A stretch of DNA of 64,000 nt, from the NCBI GenBank assembly GCA_963798275.1, contig CAWCTB010000020.1:1-64000 (forward strand), in the 5' to 3' direction. The notes under the pieces were generated by a model. The model saw only the letters and a list, made by a program, of their open reading frames with translations, was not told the origin of the DNA and ran no database searches. The translations under genes were made by a program, and so were the position numbers. The first letter of the stretch is position 1, and every line of letters begins with the position of its first letter. Positions 1-8,655 of the stretch are shown in pieces. This DNA is from CAWCTB01 sp963798275. GTDB taxonomy: Bacteria > Acidobacteriota > Terriglobia > Terriglobales > Acidobacteriaceae.

Positions 1-124
1 AATGTGAACATTTTGCTGGCGCTATTTTGGTTCTGCGGCACGCGCCCCAGTAGAATCATGGGTTGGCAATCATGGCCGGCGGAAGAGGGCAACTCTACTC
101 CGCCGCTGCGCGAAGGAGTTCGGA

Positions 125-397
125 ATGGCACACATGGTGAAATGCGTGAAGTTCGGTCGTGAAATGGAGGGTCTCGACGAGCCCCCCTTCGATGGCGAAC
201 TTGGACAGCGCGTCTACAACAACATTTCCAAGCTGGCCTGGGAGCAGTGGCAAGAGCACATGAAGATGCTGCTCAACGAGTATCGTCTGCAGCCCTGGAA
301 GAAGGAACACCAGGAGTTCATCGTGCAGCAGATGGAAGCGTATTTCTTCGGCGAGGGCGCCGAAAAGCCCAAGGAGTACGTCCCGCCGAGTCAGTGA
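125..397 (+). CDS. yggX: YggX-family Fe(II) trafficking / oxidative damage protection protein
   Basis: Small 90-residue cytoplasmic protein matching the YggX family along its whole length. The family is linked to protection of Fe-S clusters and labile iron handling, classically next to MutY in gammaproteobacteria. Visible signatures are the N-terminal VKCVKFGREMEGL with the single conserved Cys near residue 7, the PFDGELGQRVYNNIS block and the W-x2-W-x3-MK-x-LLNEYRL helix. AAGGAG lies six bases before the ATG, which fixes the start. It is apparently monocistronic: the next gene is convergent and a repeat element begins 16 bp after the stop. Exact biochemical role in this organism is inferred from the family only. 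Confidence 0.93.
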   Translation: MAHMVKCVKFGREMEGLDEPPFDGELGQRVYNNISKLAWEQWQEHMKMLLNEYRLQPWKKEHQEFIVQQMEAYFFGEGAEKPKEYVPPSQ

Positions 398-412
398 ATC
401 AGTGGATCGTTG

Positions 413-540
413 TTAGGGAAGGTCTGATTAAGTCAATGGACGGTCCCTCCGCGGCTAAAGCCGCGTTCATTTTGCGGCCTTTACGGACGGCCTGAAGGCC
501 GTCCCCTTCAAAAGATTGGGTTTAATCAGAGATTCCTTAG
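413..540. repeat. Terminal-inverted-repeat element, copy 1 (128 bp)
   Basis: Non-coding element bounded by imperfect 20-bp inverted ends (left end TTAGGGAAGGTCTGATTAAG; about 15-16 of 20 positions pair with the reverse complement of the right end at 521-540). It contains two internal palindromes, GCGGCTAAAGCCGC and GGACGGCCTGAAGGCCGTCC. A second, longer copy lies at 31821-32024. Both copies sit between convergent genes directly behind a stop codon, which suggests a REP/MITE-type repeat that may also help terminate transcription. Confidence 0.85.
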
Positions 541-586
541 TGGATAGTGGATAGAAATATGGGTTCCGGTTCTATCCACTATCCAC
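540..586. terminator. 15-bp inverted repeat between convergent genes
   Basis: GTGGATAGTGGATAG at 540-554 is a perfect inverted match of CTATCCACTATCCAC at 572-586, with a 17-bp loop; a third partial copy of the motif follows at 590-602. It lies between the 3' ends of yggX (+) and the amylase gene (-), so a bidirectional terminator or REP function is possible. There is no run of T, so intrinsic termination is uncertain. Confidence 0.5.
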
Positions 587-599
587 AATTCACTATCCA

Positions 600-1937
600 C
601 TACACCGGCACATACACTGCCCAGCCTCGCGGGGCGGCCCAGAAGTCGGCATTACCTTCCGCATCGCTCTGCTTACCCTCGGGCTGAGTATTGTCGTGTC
701 CACCCCAGGCGACCGCCTGGAAGTTGCGATTCGGCCACTGGGTCTGCACTGACGCTCCATCCCAGCCATCGCCGCGATTGTTGAGCACGTAGACCAGGCC
801 GCTCTGCGCGCCCGAACCCAAGCGCTGCATGATGTACAGGTTGTCGTCGGCGTAGAGCACGCTGGTTGTCCCGCCGGCGTATTTCTCGTGCACCTCCACC
901 AGCTTGGCGATCCCGTTGGCGGTTCCGGTCTTGGCCAGGCCAAGGTTGTACCAGTCCATCCAGAAGACGCTGGGGTAGCCTTCGTGGGTGAGGATAAAGC
1001 TGTAGGCCAGCAGCTTGTCATTGAGGATGGCATTGCCGGAATCGCGAATAGTGTCGTGGTTATCGACGAAGGTCACCGCCTGCGCCGGGTTGTCCTGGAC
1101 CAACGTTCCCGGAGTAGCCAGGGTGCGCAGGCTGAATCCATAGGTATCGCACAGGTCCTTCAGCCGGTAGTGCAGCGGAAAATCGAAGGCGTGGATCGGG
1201 TTGTCGATGAAGGCGTTCACGTTGTTGAGCCAGTCGTCGATGGTGCGTTCGCCGTCCCAGCATTCGCCAACGCAGAAGGGATAGAAACCCTGCGCGTCTT
1301 TGTTGAGGTAGCGCAACTCGGCGAGCGCCTTCACCATCCACGGCGCGTAGCCCTTCACGAAGTCGAAGCGGAAGCCGTCAAAGTCGAGGTCCTCCACCAT
1401 CCAGAGCGCCAGCGCGATGACTTCGCCGAAGACGTAGGGATTTCGATGGCAAAGATCGGGCATTTCGCCGAACGTCATTTCGTCGAAGGTTTCATAGGGC
1501 GAAGGATGGAAGCACTTCCAGTCGCGCGCGAACTTGCCGCTGGCCGGCGTGAACTTCGTCCAGCGCGTCTGCTTGTCGATCTGATTCACTTCCTGCGCAT
1601 CGCCGCCGCTGTTGTGATCGAGCACCAGGTCGGCATAGACCTGCATGTTGGCCGCATGCGCCGCATCGATCAGGGCCCTCAGCTCAGCCTGGTTGCCGAA
1701 CCACGTCTTGAGGCGGCCCTTCTGGTTGAAGTCGCCCATGTCGTAGTAGTCGTAAGGATCGTAGCCCATCGACGGCCCGCCGAGGTTGGCCGCCTTCGCC
1801 GCCGGAGGCAGCCACAGCGCGGTAAAACCCGCCTGCTGCAACTCAGGCATCTTCGACGCGACATAGGTCCACCATGTGCCGTCCTGGTTTTCCACGGCCG
1901 GACAGTTCCAGTAGAAGGACTGAAAGAGAACACCCAT
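600..1937 (-). CDS. GH13 alpha-amylase, cytoplasmic
   Basis: A 445-residue glycoside hydrolase family 13 enzyme expected to cleave alpha-1,4 linkages of starch or glycogen-type glucans. The (beta/alpha)8 barrel signatures are all present: GYDPYDYYDMG near 58-68, VLDHNS near 105, nucleophile Asp192 in GFRFDFVKG, acid/base Glu225 in VGECWDG and the third acid Asp295 in VDNHDT. The opening VLFQSFYWN resembles plant/archaeal-type single-domain amylases. The ATG at 1937 is chosen because homology starts there; an in-frame ATG upstream (2000) would add a non-homologous leader. There is no signal peptide, so it probably acts on intracellular glycogen; a glycogen phosphorylase lies elsewhere in the window. 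Confidence 0.88.
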   Translation of the reverse strand: MGVLFQSFYWNCPAVENQDGTWWTYVASKMPELQQAGFTALWLPPAAKAANLGGPSMGYDPYDYYDMGDFNQKGRLKTWFGNQAELRALIDAAHAANMQVYADLVLDHNSGGDAQEVNQIDKQTRWTKFTPASGKFARDWKCFHPSPYETFDEMTFGEMPDLCHRNPYVFGEVIALALWMVEDLDFDGFRFDFVKGYAPWMVKALAELRYLNKDAQGFYPFCVGECWDGERTIDDWLNNVNAFIDNPIHAFDFPLHYRLKDLCDTYGFSLRTLATPGTLVQDNPAQAVTFVDNHDTIRDSGNAILNDKLLAYSFILTHEGYPSVFWMDWYNLGLAKTGTANGIAKLVEVHEKYAGGTTSVLYADDNLYIMQRLGSGAQSGLVYVLNNRGDGWDGASVQTQWPNRNFQAVAWGGHDNTQPEGKQSDAEGNADFWAAPRGWAVYVPV

Positions 1938-2253
1938 GGGGCACCCCCGCTGATCGATTGATCCATCGAGCATAACGCAAATTCGGCTCGCAATGAGCAC
2001 AATTAGTGCCTCATAGGCGCGCTGCCAGTCGTCAACGGTCAGCCGCCAGCCGCCAGCTCAGCCGGAACATCGCCTTTCAATTTGCAGAGTTACGTGCCGG
2101 AGATGGAGATAGCTTCACAATGTTACTCAAAGGTGAAAATGTTTCGAATCACGTTTCGAGCGGACTGTGAAATCCCAGGATGCCGTTACTTCGTAGCTCT
2201 TATCGCTGGCGGCTGGTAGCTGACGGCTGACAGCTGATAACTGACAGCTTCTT

Positions 2254-2922
2254 CTACGCCTTCGCCGCATCCTCTTCCGCGCCCAGGGGCAGGAAGTACT
2301 GGGTGCCGCGGATGGGCTCACTGACGCGACGCAGTAGCGCCTGCAGGTCTTCGCTGCGTTCCACGAAGTCGATCTCCGAGGTATTCACAATCAGCAGGTC
2401 CGACGAAGTGTAGTGAAAGAAAAAGTGCTCGTACGCCTTGATCACCTCTTCCAGATAGTCATCGCTGATCGCCTTCTCGCCCGGAGCGTTCTTTTTCTTC
2501 AGCCGCTTCTTCAGGACCTCGGGCGTGGCTTGCAGGTAGATAACCAGGTCGGGCGTGGGCACGTTCTGCCGGAACAGGTCGTAGTAGCGGTTGTAGACCT
2601 CAAGCTCGGTATCGCTCAGGTTCAGGCAAGCGAACAGCTTGTCTTTTTCGAAGATGTAATCGGCGACGTAGGTTTTGTTGCGGTTCGCCTTCATGTCGAG
2701 GCTGGCGAGCTGTTCATAGCGCGCGATCAGGAACGCAAACTGCGCCTGGAAGGCCGCTCCCGCCTCGCCGTTGTAGAACGGCTTCAGAAACGGGTTGCGA
2801 TCGGGCTCGCTGAGCCGCTGTGCGTGCAGCGTTTCCGCAATGACCTGGCACAGGGTGCTCTTGCCGACGCGAATGGGGCCTTCGACCGCGATATACCGGG
2901 GTGGTTCGAACAGGTTCGCCAT
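2254..2922 (-). CDS. Deoxynucleoside kinase (dNK/dGK family)
   Basis: A 222-residue P-loop kinase that phosphorylates deoxynucleosides (deoxyadenosine/deoxyguanosine-type) in salvage. Residues 10-23 hold YIAVEGPIRVGKST, the Walker A in the form typical of the dNK family. The DRNPFL and ARYEQL segments, the DYIFEKDKLFA motif (ERS/DRY-like region) and the lid RLKKKNAPGEK are also visible. Translation is taken from MANLFEPPRY at 2922 because the longer reading frame to 3042 adds 40 residues with no family similarity. Substrate preference cannot be read from sequence; folK or pantothenate genes that often neighbour such kinases are absent here. Confidence 0.85.
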   Translation of the reverse strand: MANLFEPPRYIAVEGPIRVGKSTLCQVIAETLHAQRLSEPDRNPFLKPFYNGEAGAAFQAQFAFLIARYEQLASLDMKANRNKTYVADYIFEKDKLFACLNLSDTELEVYNRYYDLFRQNVPTPDLVIYLQATPEVLKKRLKKKNAPGEKAISDDYLEEVIKAYEHFFFHYTSSDLLIVNTSEIDFVERSEDLQALLRRVSEPIRGTQYFLPLGAEEDAAKA

Positions 2923-3272
2923 GGACTGATGCTTCGCAGAATATCCCGCCAGGGCGCTCGTGGCAATTGCCGTCGGCGGCAACTTTGCACAGGGCAGGAA
3001 AACCGGTTTAGCCGAGAGGTTGGGCTTCCAGCTACCAGCCACCAGCTACCGGCCAGATGAAGGGAGGCAGATCACAGGCGACTATCATCGAACCGCGCAG
3101 AGGTGCGGCATAGTCGCAGAACTGAGCAGTCGGTAGCGTGCATACTGCATCGGATAGCATGAGGATTTAAGGCTGGTGGCCCGTTGCTGGTTGCTGGCGG
3201 TTGGTATTCCTCGCGTCTTTTCCGCCGGTTGCGGGTTTTCACTTCTACTGACCAAACCTCAGGAGAAACTTG

Positions 3273-4628
3273 GTGTCCCACGTCGCCGTTTCGAGCCGTT
3301 CCAGCTACGCCGAATTCGTGAATCCCCAATGGGTGCGCCTGCTGCAATTGCTCGACATGGATGTTCACTACCAGCGCTGTGCCGGCGTCGAACTCTTCAG
3401 TGAGGATGGCGACCGCTATCTCGACTTCCTTTCCGGCTACTGCGTCCACAACACGGGGCACAATCACCCGCGGATCGTCGCGGCCCTGAAGGAAGAGCTG
3501 GATCGCAGCGGTCCGGCGATGTTACAGAGTCACGTTCCCGAATTGGCGGGAGAACTGGGCCAGCGCCTGTGCAAACTGGCGGGCGGCAACCTCAAGAAAG
3601 TGTTCTTCGCCAGTTCGGGCAGCGAGGGGGTCGAGGCGGCGATCAAGTTTTCCCGCGCGGCAACCAAACGCAATGCGCTTCTCTATTGCGAGGGCGCCTT
3701 TCACGGGCTGACCTGCGGCGCTCTCTCCCTGATGGACAATGCCTTCTGGCGCGAAGGCTTCGGCACACTGCTGCCTGACACCGAGGCAATTCCTTTCGGA
3801 GACATCGCCCGCGTCGAGGAAAAGCTGCGCACCCGGAAGTTTGCCGCCTTCTTTCTTGAGCCAGTCCAATCCGAGGGTGGAATCAAGGTGCCTCCGCCGG
3901 AATATCTACGCGAGGTGCAGGCGCTGTGCCGCAAGTACGGCACCATGTTTGTGCTGGACGAAGTGCAGACCGGGATGTTTCGCACCGGCAAATTTCTGGC
4001 TGCGCACAGCTTCGGCGTTCAACCGGACATGGTTGTCCTCGCCAAAGCCCTCAGCGGAGGCCTCGTCCCGGTCGCGGCGGTACTCATGACCGATGAGATC
4101 AGTGACGCCGTTTACAGGTCCCTGCGGCGGGCGATCGTGCACACCTCGACCTACAGCGAAAACGGGCTGGCAATGCGTGCGGGCCTGGCCACGCTCGACG
4201 TTCTGGAAGGTGAGGATCTCGGCAGCCGTGCCATCTATCTGGGCGACCTGCTTCGCAGTCGCCTCACGGAGAGTCTCGAAGCCTACGAGATGTTCAAGGC
4301 CGCGCCCGGCCTCGGCCTGCTCAGCGGGATTGAATTTCGCGCCCCGTCAAAAGCGATGCTGCGGCTCTCCTACGAAGCGTTTCGCGCGGTCCATCCCGGC
4401 ATGTTCGGCCAGATGCTGGTGATGCGAATGTTCCGCCAGGAGAAGATCCTGACCCAGGTTTGCGGCAACAACTTCCTGGTGCTGAAGTCGGCGCCTCCGC
4501 TGGTTGCGGAAGAGAAGCACATTGAGCAGTTCGTGACGGGGTTAACCGGGGTGGTCGATGACATGCACCGGTCAGCGGGATTCTGGACGGAGTCTCTGGC
4601 CCTGGCGCGTCGCGCGATGAATGTCTGA
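3273..4628 (+). CDS. Class-III PLP-dependent aminotransferase (ornithine/acetylornithine type)
   Basis: A 451-residue fold-type I aminotransferase of the ornithine/acetylornithine/putrescine group. Visible hallmarks are GVELFSEDGDRYLDFLSGY near the N-terminus, the SSGSEGVEAAIKF phosphate-binding loop, VLDEVQTGMFRTGKF with the cofactor-binding Asp, and LAKALSGG with the Schiff-base lysine. The start is set to GTG 3273, seven bases after AGGAG; TTG 3270 is too close to the Shine-Dalgarno. The ending VVDDMHRSAGFWTESL is seen in uncharacterised acidobacterial-type members. No arginine or polyamine gene flanks it, so the amino donor is unknown. Confidence 0.87.
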   Translation: MSHVAVSSRSSYAEFVNPQWVRLLQLLDMDVHYQRCAGVELFSEDGDRYLDFLSGYCVHNTGHNHPRIVAALKEELDRSGPAMLQSHVPELAGELGQRLCKLAGGNLKKVFFASSGSEGVEAAIKFSRAATKRNALLYCEGAFHGLTCGALSLMDNAFWREGFGTLLPDTEAIPFGDIARVEEKLRTRKFAAFFLEPVQSEGGIKVPPPEYLREVQALCRKYGTMFVLDEVQTGMFRTGKFLAAHSFGVQPDMVVLAKALSGGLVPVAAVLMTDEISDAVYRSLRRAIVHTSTYSENGLAMRAGLATLDVLEGEDLGSRAIYLGDLLRSRLTESLEAYEMFKAAPGLGLLSGIEFRAPSKAMLRLSYEAFRAVHPGMFGQMLVMRMFRQEKILTQVCGNNFLVLKSAPPLVAEEKHIEQFVTGLTGVVDDMHRSAGFWTESLALARRAMNV

Positions 4629-4656
4629 TTGGGCCGCAGACGGTCTGTGGTCGACC

Positions 4657-5271
4657 CTATTGCTGGTTCGCCGCCGCCGCGGCGGTCGTCACCGTCGCAA
4701 CCGTCGACACACTGATCTCGACTTTGTTCTCCACCTTCAGGAAAAGCGTGCTGGGATTCTTCATCCCCCAGGCTTCGTAGGGCAGCTCGAACTTCGTGGT
4801 GGCGGTGGCTCGCGACCCTTCGGCTTGGACCGGTAGCGAGAGCGTCATATCGTGGTCGCCGCCGTGAATCCGAAAGATGCCTTGAACCTGCAGCGTTGAG
4901 ATGCCTTGCGCGGGCAGATTGCCACTCACGTGCTTGGGCAGAAATACGATGTCTGGATAGCGCGCACTCTCCAGCACTTCCTTCTGCATTTTGCCGTCGC
5001 GCATACGATTGCCGCTCTCGCCGCTTTTCGCGTCGATCACGATCTGCCCACTGGCGTCGCCCGTCTTGGGATCGAACACGATGCTGCCGCTCTTCAGCTT
5101 GAACGTCCCCTGGACGGTGTGCAGCACATCGCCTAATGTCCATAAGATCGTGGTCTGTGCCGGGTCCAGCGTAATCTGCGTCTGCGCGTGCGCAGCGAGA
5201 CCGCACAGAAGAATGAGCGCGACCGAGGCCAGGGGAGTGAGACGCCGATTGTGCGGACTGCCTGATTTCAT
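4657..5271 (-). CDS. YceI-family periplasmic lipid-binding protein
   Basis: A 204-residue secreted protein of the YceI/TT1927b family, whose lipocalin-like barrel binds polyprenoid or other amphipathic lipids. An N-terminal signal peptide is clear (basic start, hydrophobic VALILLCGLAAHA, cleavage before QTQ). The mature protein shows the family pattern: HTVQGTFKLKSGSIVFDP, the DAKSGESGNRMRD and M-x-KEVLES segment, and FRIHGGDHDMTL. ATG 5271 is chosen because it directly precedes the signal sequence. It lies 29 bp downstream of the FAD oxidoreductase and in the same direction, making it the probable last gene of a type III PKS operon. A role in carrying the polyketide or prenoid product is inference. 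Confidence 0.85.
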   Translation of the reverse strand: MKSGSPHNRRLTPLASVALILLCGLAAHAQTQITLDPAQTTILWTLGDVLHTVQGTFKLKSGSIVFDPKTGDASGQIVIDAKSGESGNRMRDGKMQKEVLESARYPDIVFLPKHVSGNLPAQGISTLQVQGIFRIHGGDHDMTLSLPVQAEGSRATATTKFELPYEAWGMKNPSTLFLKVENKVEISVSTVATVTTAAAAANQQ

Positions 5272-5300
5272 GCGCCGGTCCCGGTAAAGTTTCGCGCAGC

Positions 5301-6416
5301 TCATGACGTCAGCAATCGCCATCCAAACGACAAACCTGGGCCAAGCCCGAATTGCATGGGTGAAAGCGTGCCGGTATGCATGGCCAGCATGCGGCCGAAG
5401 AAGCCGGGCTCGCCGGTGAGAGCGCGAAAGGCCCGATCGCGCAGCCAGCCCCGATTGTCCATCAGCAGCATCAGCGCCGCCATCTTCCGCGGCATGCGAG
5501 TCACTCGAGCATGTGCTCTGTCATACGCCGTGAGGTCACCCGTGCGCATCGCGTCGGCCAGCGCGAGCGCCTGCTGAAAGGCAATCGACAATCCCTCTCC
5601 GGTAATGGCGTCGACCGAACCCGCTGCTTCACCTATGAGCGCGATGCTTCCATTCTGCACATTTCTGAGCCGGCGCGACGCGGTGGTGGCGCCGAGCGTG
5701 CTGCCCAGCTTCGGGGCATGGCTTAGTTTTTCTGCAAGCTGAGGAAAGCCGGGCAGGGCTGCATCGAATCGCAATCCGTTCCGGCTGGTAATCAGGGCAA
5801 CACAGACTTGATCTTCCGCCACCGGCGTCACATACATCTGGCCGAGATCGCTCCAATGCACTTCGACGAAGTCCGACCAGCGCGCGACACGGTAATGCCG
5901 GCGAAAGCCAAAGCGATAGCGGGGCGCACGTGCCGGATCGAGTCCGGAGAGCTTGCGCAGCTTCGAGTTTTGCCCGTCAGCACCGATCAGCCAGCGCGAG
6001 GGGACAACGTCTCCTTCGACCACCAGCCCGCGTGGCGACAAACCGGTGATGCGGCGGCCCCAATGCAGTGCGACGCCACATTGCGCCGCGCGATCCACCA
6101 GCCACTGATGCAATAGGGTGCGGCGAATTCCGTAACCGATGCCGCTGGGGAAACTTGCCTCGACGTCCCGCACGCCGTTGAGGAACCGAATGCCGCGAAA
6201 GGGCGCAGCGGCGTGGGCATCAACCTCGACCCCGAGTTTTGCCAGAGCGGTCAGGCCATCCGGCATGATGCCTTCGCCGCAGGCCTTATCGATCGGAGGC
6301 TGTGCACAGTCGACGACTGCGACTTCCAAGCCCGCTTGCCGGGCAGCGATGGCAGCAGCCAGTCCGGCAGGACCTCCGCCAGCAATCAGGACTTCCGTAC
6401 CTCGAAGCTTACTCAT
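5301..6416 (-). CDS. FAD-dependent oxidoreductase (geranylgeranyl-reductase/PHBH-like)
   Basis: A 371-residue flavoprotein with an N-terminal Rossmann motif VLIAGGGPAGLAAA, the second FAD-contact region GADGQNSKLRKL near 165 and the C-terminal GEAAGSVDAITGEGLS motif. This is the layout of p-hydroxybenzoate hydroxylase-like monooxygenases and geranylgeranyl reductases. The ATG at 6416 is one base beyond the last base of the PKS stop codon (6418), so the two genes are translationally coupled. Families of this type tailor aromatic or alkyl polyketides in bacterial type III PKS clusters; the precise reaction, hydroxylation or saturation, cannot be decided from sequence. Confidence 0.85.
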   Translation of the reverse strand: MSKLRGTEVLIAGGGPAGLAAAIAARQAGLEVAVVDCAQPPIDKACGEGIMPDGLTALAKLGVEVDAHAAAPFRGIRFLNGVRDVEASFPSGIGYGIRRTLLHQWLVDRAAQCGVALHWGRRITGLSPRGLVVEGDVVPSRWLIGADGQNSKLRKLSGLDPARAPRYRFGFRRHYRVARWSDFVEVHWSDLGQMYVTPVAEDQVCVALITSRNGLRFDAALPGFPQLAEKLSHAPKLGSTLGATTASRRLRNVQNGSIALIGEAAGSVDAITGEGLSIAFQQALALADAMRTGDLTAYDRAHARVTRMPRKMAALMLLMDNRGWLRDRAFRALTGEPGFFGRMLAMHTGTLSPMQFGLGPGLSFGWRLLTS

Positions 6417-6417
6417 G

Positions 6418-7468
6418 TTACCAGCGCAGCAGGACGAGCTCCGAGCAGAATCCCGGACCCATCGCGGCAAGAATACTGTAACTGCCGGCAGCAGGACGGC
6501 GCCGGTTCATGAATTCTTCCAGTACCAGCAGCACCGAAGCCGAAGAAAGATTGCCCACTTTGTGCAGGCAGTCCCATGAGACTTGCAGAGCTCCGTCCGG
6601 CAAGTTGAGCGATTCGGCGGTTGCCTCCAAGACTCTTGGGCCGCCGGTGTGCATGATCCAGGTGGAGATGTCGTCGCGACTCAGGTCATGGTCGAAGAGG
6701 AAAACATCAAGATCGTGGGCGAGGTGCTTGCGCACCATCTCCGGAACTTCAGCCGAGAGCACAATGCGGAAGCCCTCTTCCGAAATGTCCCATCCCATCA
6801 CATCTTCGGTTCCGCGATAGAACGAGGACTGGGCGCCGACGATCTCCGGCCCATGGGTCGCGCGGTCTTCTCCGCTGACGATCACCGCGGCCGAGCCGTC
6901 GCCAAACAATCCGGATGAAATAAGGTTGGCAACCGACAAATCTCCGCGCTGCCACGTCAGGGAACAAAGTTCCACCGACACAAGAACGGCATGGTGCTCC
7001 GGGTAGGCGCGTACGTAATCGGCCGCACGCGCAATACCGGCAGCGCCGGCGACGCAGCCCAATCCGAAGATCGGGTTGCGCTTGATGTCGGTGCGCAGGT
7101 TCATGCGATTGATCAGTCGGGCATCAATCGACGGGCTGCAAATACCTGTGACCGAGACAAAAAAGATCGCATCGAGGTCAGCTTCGCATAGTCCCGCGCG
7201 GGTCAGAGCGCGGCAGATCGATTGCTCCGCCAGGTCCTCGGCCACCTCGATCCATGCGTCATTCGACTTTCCCCAGGTTGTCAGATCGTCGTACTGTTCA
7301 ATGGGCAGGGCGAGATGACGTCCGTCCACCGCAACGCGGCCTAGCAGACGATCGAGCACCCTGGGATTCTGCAATGCGGCTCTCCCAGTGCCGCTTCAAC
7401 GCTGCCGCGATTTGTTCCTGCGTGTAGTAATGCTTGGGAAATGCGCTGGCTACGCTTGCGATTCGCAT
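6418..7468 (-). CDS. Type III polyketide synthase (chalcone/stilbene synthase family), frame break near 7370
   Basis: Homodimeric-type ketosynthase that condenses malonyl-CoA units onto an acyl-CoA starter. Catalytic Cys in FGLGCVAGAAG, His in WIMHTGGPRV and Asn in KVGNLSSAS are all present in the main segment (6418-7374). The N-terminal 32 or so residues (MRIASVASAFPKHYY...) are encoded one frame away, starting at ATG 7468; the two frames meet at about 7365-7376. Dropping one base gives a 349-aa protein, the usual length. The break is therefore probably a consensus error, although a real frameshift is possible. The gene is first of an operon with an FAD enzyme and YceI protein and diverges from the deacetylase. 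Product unknown: alkylresorcinol or alkylpyrone are the usual bacterial outcomes. Confidence 0.85.
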
Positions 7469-7702
7469 GAGTCGGCTGGTTTGGGCCCCTTTTCATTTTG
7501 TCGCAGTCAGTTCGCTCGCCGTGGCCGAGAGTGCATGACAGCGCGGAAGGCGACATTACCTCTACTCGCCCTCAGTAAGTGTAATTGGCCACGAAAACTT
7601 AGCCGTTTGAACCCCCGGCAACGGCCATAGTTTCGGAAGATGCGGGCGAGTCTGCAGTTTGTGCGGAAGCTATGAAGAGCTAATTGCTAGAATCTCCCTA
7701 AG

Positions 7703-8428
7703 ATGCGCGCCGAAGCCCTCAGCGCAGTGGCGGTCGCCGGACTGGCAACCTGGGCCGGGTTTCACTCCATGTGGCCGACTTCGCAGGTCTACGGTCGCAC
7801 CTTCATCGGGCTCGAGCGCGGATCGCCATTCGTGGCCCTCACCTACGACGACGGCCCCAACGATCCCTGGACGCCGCGTCTGCTCGAAGTACTCGACCGG
7901 CATTCCGTCAAGGCGACATTCTTTGTTATCGGACGTTTCGTCGCCCAGCGCCCCGACATCGCTCGCGCCATCGTCACTGCCGGACATGTAATCGGGCTGC
8001 ACACCTGGGATCATCCCAACCTCATCTTTGCCGACAGCGCTGAAGTGAGGCGGCAGATCGAGCAGACACGCCGTGCCGTGTTCGACGCGACTGGAGTCGA
8101 TCCGCGCTTGTTTCGCCCACCCTTCGGCGCGCGCCGTCCGGGAACCCTGCGCATTATTCGCGCCGCCGGGCTCGAACCGATCATGTGGAACGTAACCGCT
8201 TACGACTGGAAGTCGACCACGGCCGAGAAGGTGGTGGCGCACATCGAGCGCCAAATGCGCGGAGGTGACGTGATCCTGATGCACGACGGCGGACACAAAG
8301 CCATGGGCGCCGACCGCAGCCACAGTGTCGCCGCCACTGACCAGATTCTCAGCCACTACCTCAGCGAGGGGAGTCAGTTTGTCACGATTCCCGAGATGAT
8401 GAGGAAGCAACGAGCCGCCAGCCGCTAA
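7703..8428 (+). CDS. Polysaccharide deacetylase (CE4, NodB domain)
   Basis: A 241-residue carbohydrate esterase family 4 enzyme, removing N-acetyl (or O-acetyl) groups from peptidoglycan, chitin-like or exopolysaccharide chains. The five NodB motifs are visible: TYDDGPN (catalytic Asp and metal Asp), HTWDHPNL (metal His pair, with HTW-x-H spacing), RPPFGARRP, the W of IMWNVTAYDW, and ILMHDGG with the catalytic His. The short N-terminal hydrophobic stretch (AVAVAGLATWAGF) could anchor it in the inner membrane. It diverges from the PKS operon. Substrate cannot be assigned. Confidence 0.9.
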   Translation: MRAEALSAVAVAGLATWAGFHSMWPTSQVYGRTFIGLERGSPFVALTYDDGPNDPWTPRLLEVLDRHSVKATFFVIGRFVAQRPDIARAIVTAGHVIGLHTWDHPNLIFADSAEVRRQIEQTRRAVFDATGVDPRLFRPPFGARRPGTLRIIRAAGLEPIMWNVTAYDWKSTTAEKVVAHIERQMRGGDVILMHDGGHKAMGADRSHSVAATDQILSHYLSEGSQFVTIPEMMRKQRAASR

Positions 8429-8655
8429 CAATTAGGTCTTTGCTATTCGCTTTTGGCCGTTCGCTTTTCGCCCCTCGCCGGACAGCCAATCGTCGTACGT
8501 ACAGATTATTGCGATGTGCGCGGTGACGCAGCCGTGCAGCGGTGGCATCAACTGAATTGCACCTTCCACATCCCGCAGCAACTCGCCATTTCGCCCTGCG
8601 CGTCGCGGTCCGGGAGCGAGCGAAAAGCCAGGAGCGAATAACGAAAGGCTAATTG
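8429..8655. other. Spacer of short quasi-repeats between convergent genes
   Basis: The ends carry variants of TTCGCTTTT(T/C)G in both orientations (8445-8475 and, inverted, 8615-8650: GAGCGAAAAGCC, GAGCGAATAACGAAAGG), forming a loose inverted arrangement around about 140 bp of unrecognised sequence. Similar words recur at 40245-40280 and 48170-48215. No gene is recognised. Confidence 0.4.

Noticed and set aside
888..1961. A 357-codon open frame opposite the amylase gene
   Set aside because: It mirrors the GH13 coding strand, has no family resemblance, and arises from GC-rich codon structure.
7560..7640. A possible tRNA-like stretch upstream of the deacetylase
   Set aside because: TTTGAACCCCCGGCAACGG resembles a T-arm by eye, but no matching acceptor or anticodon stems could be drawn.
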